Assembly: GCA_019412865.1 (NCBI GenBank)
Contig: DXOJ01000189.1
Span: forward strand, 1-26,147
Source of the DNA: Bacteroides sp.
GTDB lineage: Bacteria > Bacteroidota > Bacteroidia > Bacteroidales > Bacteroidaceae
Length of the DNA stretch: 26,147 nt
Direction of reading: 5' to 3'
Below the pieces are notes generated by a model. The model was given only the letters and a program-made list of their open reading frames with translations, made no database searches and was not told where the DNA came from. The position numbers were made by a program, and so were the translations under genes. Positions 18,480-23,732 of the stretch are shown in pieces. Numbering within the stretch: the stretch's first letter is position 1; every line of letters begins with the position of its first letter.

Positions 18480-18680
18480 ATGATTACAAGTAGAAAGATT
18501 TCTCAAGTCAAAGTTTTTGCTGGTAGTCTTTGGGAGGTAGCCAGCGTAAAGAGTTTGTTGAATGAAGCTTATATTCAAGTGTCAACGAAAGACAATGGTT
18601 TAAACAGTATTTTGATTTCTGTTCCTTGCGAATACTATACTGCGGCCATGCGTGTAATTAATAACAGAAAAGTTTCATAG
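18480..18680 (+). CDS. Small DUF2007-like protein
   Basis: The 66-residue product (MITSRKISQVKVFAG...) has a ferredoxin-like pattern: strand, helix (EVASVKSLLNEA), strand, strand (NSILISVP), helix (EYYTAAMRVIN). This fits DUF2007, sometimes annotated as a putative signal-transducing protein, with no established biochemical role. There is no signal peptide, so it is probably cytoplasmic. It has its own -7 box and is separated from the lyase by 167 bp, so it is probably not part of the pectin locus. The repeat cluster that follows marks the left boundary of the next cassette. Confidence 0.65.
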   Translation: MITSRKISQVKVFAGSLWEVASVKSLLNEAYIQVSTKDNGLNSILISVPCEYYTAAMRVINNRKVS

Positions 18681-18710
18681 GTTTTAGGTTTACATATCAA
18701 TTGGAGGGTT

Positions 18711-18826
18711 CTTATTGTCAGCAGGAGTTTTGGCTGGATAATACGGTGACTAGCAACTCATTGCACCCTGACAATAAGCTATGACAATAGGCTGACAATA
18801 AAAAGATCGTACTTTTATTGTCAGCC
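18711..18826. repeat. Left TGACAATA repeat cluster with 14-bp-stem hairpin
   Basis: Five exact TGACAATA/TATTGTCA words occur in 116 bp. CTTATTGTCAG (18711-18721) is the exact inverse of CTGACAATAAG (18768-18778). At 18790-18826, GGCTGACAATAAAA and TTTTATTGTCAGCC form a perfect 14-bp stem with a 9-base loop. The same stem, with another 9-base loop, is at 22428-22464. It lies between the convergent DUF2007-like and helix-turn-helix genes and may also end their transcripts, although no T run follows. Confidence 0.8.
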
Positions 18827-18857
18827 TGTTATTTAATAGATTAAATTCACAGCAGAA

Positions 18858-19292
18858 TTATAGAATTCGTTTCAATCTCCTGCATATCTTTCTGATCCAG
18901 CAGTTGCTACAAATAGCATTGTCCGACATAGAATTCTTCTCGAAGGATCGCAGTCTTTCGTATTGTTCCTCCACCATTTTCCATAAACCGTCCAGTCGCG
19001 AACTTTGTCCTCTAATTGCCATTAATTCCTGATCCCGCATATTCAAGAGTGAAGCATACAATCGGCTGGTTTTGTTTTTTTCCATGCAAAGTTGCTCTAA
19101 TTCATCGATATATTCAGACGTAATTCCCAGCTTAGTCCGTTTTATGAATTGCTGGATACTATCATCATCTATGGAAACTGTATCGTTCTCATAAGACACT
19201 GTGATTTTTTTCATTTCCACCCAGAGCCAGATATACTCTTTTTCGAGTCGGTATTTCTCGGCTGCCGCTTCTATGCTAATCCATTGTGACAT
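18858..19292 (-). CDS. Helix-turn-helix protein with coiled coil and C-terminal cysteine cluster
   Basis: I do not recognise a named family. The ATG at 19290-19292 gives 144 residues; the frame is open as far as 19439 but the upstream part overlaps an inverted repeat and reads as non-coding. Residues 6-50 (ISIEAAAEKYRLEKEYIWLWVE, then a basic/acidic wing and IDDDSIQQFI) resemble the excisionase/MerR-like winged helix-turn-helix used to bind DNA. Residues of about 57-120 are strongly helical and charged, suggesting a coiled coil. The tail has Cys128, Cys131 and Cys137 in CSNCWIRKIC and then a basic end, possibly a small metal site. It is divergent from the VirE-type gene across 1 kb of repeat-rich DNA, so a role in binding that DNA is plausible but unproven. 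Confidence 0.7.
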   Translation of the reverse strand: MSQWISIEAAAEKYRLEKEYIWLWVEMKKITVSYENDTVSIDDDSIQQFIKRTKLGITSEYIDELEQLCMEKNKTSRLYASLLNMRDQELMAIRGQSSRLDGLWKMVEEQYERLRSFEKNSMSDNAICSNCWIRKICRRLKRIL

Positions 19293-19308
19293 AGTGTTTG
19301 TTTTTAAT

Positions 19309-19322
19309 TTGTTATACAACAA
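19309..19322. promoter_or_regulatory. Dyad in the leader of the helix-turn-helix gene, possible operator
   Basis: TTGTTATACAACAA is an inverted repeat of TTGTT and AACAA centred about 24 bp upstream of the ATG at 19292. It is well placed for autoregulation; the binder is not known. Confidence 0.35.
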
Positions 19323-19347
19323 GGAATAAATAGTGCTCTGTTGATGT

Positions 19348-19464
19348 TGATTCAACAAACATTCGCGCTTTTTGTATTCCGGGCGGACAGGAGATTGGGG
19401 TTGGGGATTTTTAAGGGTTATGAAACCAACCGGATACAAAAAAAGCGTGAATGCTGTTGAATCA
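19348..19464. repeat. 35-base imperfect inverted repeat with 47-base loop
   Basis: Arm 19348-19382 (starting TGATTCAACA, ending CCGG) is matched by the reverse complement of 19430-19464. The arms share TGATTCAACA, CATTC, CGCTTTTT, TTGTAT and CCGG, with a few mismatches and small length differences. The loop holds GGGGTTGGGG and GGG. It may be an RNA or single-strand DNA structure such as an initiation or nicking site, or the relic of a small mobile repeat. Confidence 0.7.
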
Positions 19465-19883
19465 TTATCCGTATTTGAGGCCTAGCAAACCCGTCCGAAA
19501 GATAATGATAACAACAGACATCCACGCTAATTGTGTATATATAACACATCTTTCATCGATATGTTGACATACGGCCGTTCACGTGGAATATCTGTTGCCC
19601 CCCCCCTCTACGGACAGAAACTTGCTAGATTTCAAATACGAGGGATAATGCAATAATATTCCTATTTATAAATAAAAAACGCTTCTTACCTGTTTCATCA
19701 CGCTGGTGAACAGAAAGCGTATGACAAAGATATGCTTTTTTTTCGAAACAAAGTGGAAATACGGAAATAAATACAGGAAGTTTTGTATTGAAAGAGAGGA
19801 AGTTCAATATTAGCAAAGAGTCTATAAGAAATATAAACTCGCTACGAAGCGAATGTCGCCCCGTTAAATGAGTACTGCACATC

Positions 19884-20106
19884 CGGTATCTTTCACTAAA
19901 GAAGCAGGTATTGTTCTGCTAAAGTAACAGTATTGTTCCGTTAAAGCAGCAGCATTGTTCGGCTAAAGCAGCAGTATTGTTCAGCTAAAGTACCGGTATC
20001 TTTACCTTCCCACGGCCGTGGTTACTTCTTTCCACAGCCGTGACGAATTCCTACCACGGCCGTGGGAAGATCTCGTCACGACCGTGGCGAACTACCAATA
20101 CCGGTA
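19884..20106. repeat. 22-bp-periodic array: direct repeats followed by symmetric palindromes
   Basis: A TAT(T/C)(G/T)TT-type word recurs at exactly 22-bp steps (19887, 19909, 19931, 19953, 19975, 19997). The four central units also carry TAAAG 11 bp later (19920, 19942, 19964, 19986). Four 12-bp palindromes follow, again at exactly 22 bp: CCACGGCCGTGG (20010-20021), CCACAGCCGTGA (20032-20043), CCACGGCCGTGG (20054-20065) and TCACGACCGTGG (20076-20087). TACCGGTA stands on both sides (19991-19998 and 20099-20106), so the six palindrome centres are symmetric about 20048.5 with spacings 21, 22, 22, 22, 21. A 22-bp step places sites on one face of the helix and is not a codon multiple. Iterons of an origin or a cooperative operator are the best explanations. 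Confidence 0.9.
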
Positions 20107-20225
20107 AGTTAACGTAAGAATAACGGTGTCTTTATGCAACAATACACAGTGGCGAGCATATCTTTACTTGCTTGTTAATGTTTCAAGTCCGCCTTCTTGA
20201 ATAGAGTATAACAAGAAAGCACATT

Positions 20226-20241
20226 CTTTATCGCGATAAAG
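20226..20241. promoter_or_regulatory. Perfect 16-bp palindrome in front of the VirE-type promoter
   Basis: CTTTATCGCGATAAAG is an exact palindrome ending 9 bp before the -33 box at 20251. The position suits an operator for a dimeric protein. The helix-turn-helix protein encoded divergently is one candidate. Confidence 0.5.
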
Positions 20242-20250
20242 CGCAAATAG

Positions 20251-20282
20251 TTTGCTTTACAGATACCTTATCCGTACCTTTG
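20251..20282 (+). promoter_or_regulatory. Promoter of the VirE-type gene
   Basis: TTTG (20251-20254), 20 bp, then TACCTTTG (20275-20282) is a full Bacteroides-type promoter. A transcript starting near 20290 excludes the TTG at 20252 as a start and supports the ATG at 20330, which has GAGAAGAAAA just upstream. Confidence 0.75.
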
Positions 20283-20329
20283 AAACCAATAACAAACACT
20301 TACTCTCATTAAATATCAAGAGAAGAAAA

Positions 20330-22414
20330 ATGAAGATTACACAAATCAGGGAAAACGGAGATACGGAGGCACTAAGCGTAACAGACATCGACCTGCTGAT
20401 AGAAAAAATGAAAAAAGAAACCAAGCTCCGCCCGGTAACCGGATTACGTCAGGCCCTGCATTTTGTTCTACCCGATGAGCCTTGTTCCCTCGCCAGCAAA
20501 CTACCACGAGTGATTCCCGCAGCAGCCTTCGGGCGAGTGAACGGAGTGAAGCGAATGAAAACCTACAATGGCATTGTAGAACTGACCATCGGTCCGCTAA
20601 CCGGAAAGACAGAAGTGGAAATCGTGAAGCAAAAGGCTGCCGAACTTCCCCAAACAATGCTGGCTTTTATGGGAGCAAGTGGTAAAAGCGTCAAGATATG
20701 GACTTGCTTCACCCGTCCGGACGGCACTTTACCGCAAACAACGGAAGAAGCCGAAGTGTTTCAGGCACATGCTTACCGGCTTGCCATTAAATGTTATCAG
20801 CCTCAACTTCCCTTCAACATTCTATTGAAAGAGCCGAAACTGGAACAATTCTCACGTCTTAGTTATGATCCGGACTTGATTTACCGTCCCACTCCTGTCC
20901 CTTTCTATCTTTCACAACCCATCGGTATGCCCGGCGAGATGACTTATCATGAGAAATCGAGCACTGAAACATCTCCACTGAATCGAGCACTGCCGGGGTA
21001 TGACACGGAAGATACAGTAGCATTGCTTTATGAAGCAGCATTGCGGAAGACATTCGAAGAAATGGAAACAGACTGGCATCGGAACGATCATGATTTGCAA
21101 ACTTTAGTAGTCCCGCTTGCCGAAAATTGTTACTACTCCGGCATCCCGGAAGAAGAGGTAACTCGACGGACCATCATGCGTTATTACAAAAGAAAAAATC
21201 CGATGCTGATACGCGAAATGATAAGAAACGTATATAAGGAATGTAAGGGAGTGCACAAAAGCAACTGCCTGACTAAAGAGCAACGCCTTAGCCTGCAGAT
21301 GGACGAATTTATGAACCGTCGTTATGAGTTCCGTTATAATACGCAGATCGGGGAAGTGGAATACCGGGAGCGTTTCTCGTTTCAGTTTTATTTTCATTCC
21401 ATCGACAAACGGGCACAAAACAGTATCATGCTTGATGCCCAATCCGAAGGTATTGGCGTATGGGACAGGGACATAGACCGATACTTACATTCCAACCGTG
21501 TGCCAATCTACAATCCGTTGGAAGAATTCCTGTTTCATCTGCCTCATTGGGACGGCAAAGACCGTATTCATGCTTTGGCAAACAGGGTTCCTTGCAAAAA
21601 TCCGCATTGGGAATTGCTTTTCCACCGTTGGTTCCTGAATATGGTTTCACATTGGAGAGGGGTAGATAAAATGCACGCAAACAATACGTCGCCCATATTA
21701 GTGGGCCGACAGGGAACTCATAAATCAACTTTCTGCCGTGAAATGATTCCGCCTGCGCTTCGCGCTTACTATACAGACAGTATTGATTTCAGCCATAAAC
21801 GGGATGCAGAACTGTATCTGAATCGGTTTGCGCTCATCAACATCGATGAGTTTGACCAGATAACTCTGCCACAACAGGGATTTCTGAAACATATTCTTCA
21901 AAAGCCTGTGGTCAATCTACGGAAACCGCACGGTCGCTCGGTACTTGAATTGCAGCGGTATGCTTCATTTATCGGTACAAGCAATCAGAAGGATTTGTTG
22001 ACTGATCCTTCGGGAAGCCGCCGTTTCATTTGTATTGAAGTGACGGGAAACATCGACACTACACAGCCGATAGATTATGAACAGCTTTATGCACAAGCCA
22101 TGCACGAGATTCATCATGGCGAACGCTACTGGTTTGACAGTGAGGATGAACAGATTATGACGGAAAATAACCGTGAGTTTGAGCAAACACCGGCTATGCT
22201 GCAATTGTTTTACCAGTATTTCAAGGCTGCACAAACGAAAGAGGAAGGGGAATTTCTTACTCCGGTTGAAATATTGAATTATCTGAAGAAAAAAAGTGGT
22301 ATGTCATTGTCTGATAACAAAGTATATCACTTCGGGAGATTGCTGCAAAAATGCGGTATTCCTTCGAAGCATACTTATAAAGGTACTGTTTATCAGGTTA
22401 TAAAGGTATTATAA
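20330..22414 (+). CDS. VirE family primase-helicase-like protein (BT4734-like N-terminus, P-loop ATPase, DUF3874-like C-terminus)
   Basis: The 694-residue cytoplasmic protein combines a primase-like N-terminal region (about 40-200) with a superfamily 3/VirE-type ATPase (about 385-600). FMGASGKSVKIW (113-124) and LSYDPDLIYRP (177-187) match the BT4734-like family. The ATPase has a Walker A GRQGTHKST (459-467), Walker B ALINIDE (501-507, Asp506/Glu507), and sensor/arginine-finger stretch GTSNQ...DPSGSRRF (549-566). The C-terminus (about 640-690, TPVEILNYLKKKSG...) resembles DUF3874. Phage and plasmid relatives prime and unwind DNA at replication origins. The acidic DxD expected near residues 82-90 of a working primase is not obvious (VELTIGPL). 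The repeat array and palindrome immediately upstream suggest it acts on, or is controlled by, that DNA. No integrase or other phage gene is nearby. Confidence 0.88.
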   Translation: MKITQIRENGDTEALSVTDIDLLIEKMKKETKLRPVTGLRQALHFVLPDEPCSLASKLPRVIPAAAFGRVNGVKRMKTYNGIVELTIGPLTGKTEVEIVKQKAAELPQTMLAFMGASGKSVKIWTCFTRPDGTLPQTTEEAEVFQAHAYRLAIKCYQPQLPFNILLKEPKLEQFSRLSYDPDLIYRPTPVPFYLSQPIGMPGEMTYHEKSSTETSPLNRALPGYDTEDTVALLYEAALRKTFEEMETDWHRNDHDLQTLVVPLAENCYYSGIPEEEVTRRTIMRYYKRKNPMLIREMIRNVYKECKGVHKSNCLTKEQRLSLQMDEFMNRRYEFRYNTQIGEVEYRERFSFQFYFHSIDKRAQNSIMLDAQSEGIGVWDRDIDRYLHSNRVPIYNPLEEFLFHLPHWDGKDRIHALANRVPCKNPHWELLFHRWFLNMVSHWRGVDKMHANNTSPILVGRQGTHKSTFCREMIPPALRAYYTDSIDFSHKRDAELYLNRFALINIDEFDQITLPQQGFLKHILQKPVVNLRKPHGRSVLELQRYASFIGTSNQKDLLTDPSGSRRFICIEVTGNIDTTQPIDYEQLYAQAMHEIHHGERYWFDSEDEQIMTENNREFEQTPAMLQLFYQYFKAAQTKEEGEFLTPVEILNYLKKKSGMSLSDNKVYHFGRLLQKCGIPSKHTYKGTVYQVIKVL

Positions 22415-22427
22415 GAGATAAAAGTAA

Positions 22428-22541
22428 GGCTGACAATAAAAGTCGGGATATTTTATTGTCAGCCTATTATCAATGGTTATTGTCAGATGATAGAACGTTG
22501 ATATTCATCTACTTGTACATAATCCTGACAGTATGACAATA
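22428..22541. repeat. Right TGACAATA repeat cluster with 14-bp-stem hairpin
   Basis: GGCTGACAATAAAA (22428-22441) and TTTTATTGTCAGCC (22451-22464) repeat the left hairpin exactly in both arms and in loop length (9 bases), but with a different loop. Further TATTGTCA (22478-22485), variant TGACAGTA (22526-22533) and TGACAATA (22534-22541) follow. The order is hairpin then words, while the left cluster is words then hairpin, so the hairpins are the inner boundaries of the cassette. It lies 13 bp after the VirE-type stop codon. Confidence 0.8.
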
Positions 22542-22608
22542 AAACAGGTACAAATCATTATGAGATCTAAATTTGATATTTTGGTTTCATAGATGAATAG
22601 AGGTAATC

Positions 22609-23670
22609 TTATTTAATTTCATCCACAAAGTCTAGTGTATCACCAGTATTAAACTTGTCGAAATCAGACTGAAACAAACAGTCCTGAATGATACGGTATT
22701 TCTCAAATTCAGTTTCCGCATAGTCTTTCGCTTGTTCGGTAGAAACTTTTCCTGAATCATTTAAAACCGGGCGGTCATCACTATCCAAGAATTTGTCAAT
22801 GCGTTTCGCCCAGTCCTCCATCGTCATAGGAATGTGGCGTTTTGCCCGGTCTTCTGCCAAATCCAGAAAAGCATTGACCAACCGCCCCATTGACTCCAGT
22901 TCTTCTTCTTTCAAATAATTCTTTGCTATCGACACATCTGTTTTTACAATCTTTCCGTCAGGAGCTTTCTCCCACGTAGTCAGCCCCATATGTTCTTTTT
23001 CCGCATTGGCACGCTCTACAATAAGTTCTGCCGCCGTGTGTCCATGAACTGCATAGTGCATTTTGTTCTGCACTTTTTTGAAAAACAAACGTGTGGTCGG
23101 GGCATTGAGATTATAGTCTATGCTAGTAGCATAAATATCTGTTAGCTTTTGGTAGAAACGTCGCTCACTTAGCCGTATTTCACGAATTTCAGCAAGCAAA
23201 TGTTCAAAGTAATCTTCATTGATGAATGATCCGTTCTCCATCCGTTTTTTATCAATGACATATCCACGAATAGCAAACTGCCGAAGTATAAATGTACACC
23301 ATTGCCGAAATTGAGTGGCGCGCACGGAGTTGACGCGATAACCGACTGAAATGATGGCATCAAGACTATAATATTTTATTGCATAGTTTTTTCCATCAGA
23401 AGCAGTTCGTCGGAATTTCCGACAAACTGAATCTTCCTGTAATTCCTGACTCTGAAAGATATTCTGCAAGTGTTCAGCAATAGTAGAACGACCTTTATCA
23501 AACAAAACAGCAATAGCATCCTGGGTTAGCCACAAAGTATCGTCCTGATAAAGCACTTCAATGCCTTCTTCTTTATTCTCTATCTGAAAAATAAGAAATT
23601 CAGCCGTACTATTACGTATTTGCAGTTTCTTGCTTCCGTTATTACTTTCTTCCATATTCATCTTGAACAT
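22609..23670 (-). CDS. rhuM-like: RhuM family protein
   Basis: The 353-residue cytoplasmic protein matches the RhuM family, first named from a Salmonella pathogenicity island and common in bacterial accessory regions; its biochemical role is not settled. Family landmarks seen are WLTQDAIAVLFDKGRSTIAEHLQNIF (about 47-72, written in part as WLTQDAIAVLF), YYSLDAIISVGYRVNS (about 100-115), RATQFRQWCTFILRQF, and the later conserved HGHTAAELIVERANAEKEHMG and SIAKNYLKEEELESMGRLVN segments. The N-terminal part looks like a DNA-binding helix-turn-helix. Length is normal and the frame is intact. It stands alone, convergent with the VirE-type gene and with its own promoter at 23690-23721. ATGs at codons 4 and 6 are alternative starts. 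Confidence 0.88.
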   Translation of the reverse strand: MFKMNMEESNNGSKKLQIRNSTAEFLIFQIENKEEGIEVLYQDDTLWLTQDAIAVLFDKGRSTIAEHLQNIFQSQELQEDSVCRKFRRTASDGKNYAIKYYSLDAIISVGYRVNSVRATQFRQWCTFILRQFAIRGYVIDKKRMENGSFINEDYFEHLLAEIREIRLSERRFYQKLTDIYATSIDYNLNAPTTRLFFKKVQNKMHYAVHGHTAAELIVERANAEKEHMGLTTWEKAPDGKIVKTDVSIAKNYLKEEELESMGRLVNAFLDLAEDRAKRHIPMTMEDWAKRIDKFLDSDDRPVLNDSGKVSTEQAKDYAETEFEKYRIIQDCLFQSDFDKFNTGDTLDFVDEIK

Positions 23671-23689
23671 TCATTTCTTTTAGAAGAAA

Positions 23690-23721
23690 CAAATGTACTT
23701 AGAACATATCGAACTGCCAAA
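23690..23721 (-). promoter_or_regulatory. Promoter of the RhuM gene
   Basis: On the minus strand TTTG (23721-23718), 20 bp, then TACATTTG (23697-23690) is a complete Bacteroides promoter about 20 bp upstream of the ATG. It lies just past the GH3 stop codon at 23733, so RhuM should be transcribed independently of GH3. Confidence 0.7.
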
Positions 23722-23732
23722 GATAGTATCTC

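Larger units (their letters stand above)
19293..20225. other. Repeat-rich non-coding region between divergent cassette genes
   Basis: No convincing gene lies here. From left to right it contains a TTGTT/AACAA dyad (19309-19322), a 35-base inverted repeat (19348-19464) whose loop is G-rich (GGGG twice and GGG), TGTGT/ACACA (19534-19550), ACGGCCGT (19571-19578) next to CACGTG (19580-19585), nine consecutive C (19598-19606), about 270 bp of AT-rich sequence, the 22-bp array (19884-20106), and smaller dyads at 20166-20187 and 20194-20217. The density of ordered dyads suggests a replication origin or a complex regulatory region. Confidence 0.6.

Noticed and set aside
18790..18826. Ordinary rho-independent terminator
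   Set aside because: The stem sits between convergent genes but has AT pairs near the loop, GC pairs outside and no following T run; the exact second copy at 22428 suggests a boundary repeat instead, although a terminator role is not excluded.
19381..19417. G-quadruplex in the loop of the inverted repeat
   Set aside because: There are two GGGG and two GGG tracts, but one loop is about 13 bases, too long for a canonical motif; kept only as a description.
19293..19439. N-terminal extension of the helix-turn-helix gene
   Set aside because: The extension overlaps the 35-base inverted repeat and reads as basic, unstructured sequence; the internal ATG at 19292 begins the recognisable domain.
19625..19882. 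Minus-strand open frame of 85 codons in the cassette intergenic region
   Set aside because: Composition is low-complexity and hydrophobic without a domain, there is no promoter or ribosome-site support, and it ends at the repeat array; probably not a gene.
19884..20106. CRISPR array
   Set aside because: The period is only 22 bp with no unique spacers of constant length, and the units change from direct repeats to palindromes; no cas gene is near.
20252..20329. Extended start (TTG) for the VirE-type gene
   Set aside because: The TTG lies inside the -33 box and the -7 box is within the extension, so it would not be transcribed; the ATG at 20330 is preceded by a purine-rich stretch.
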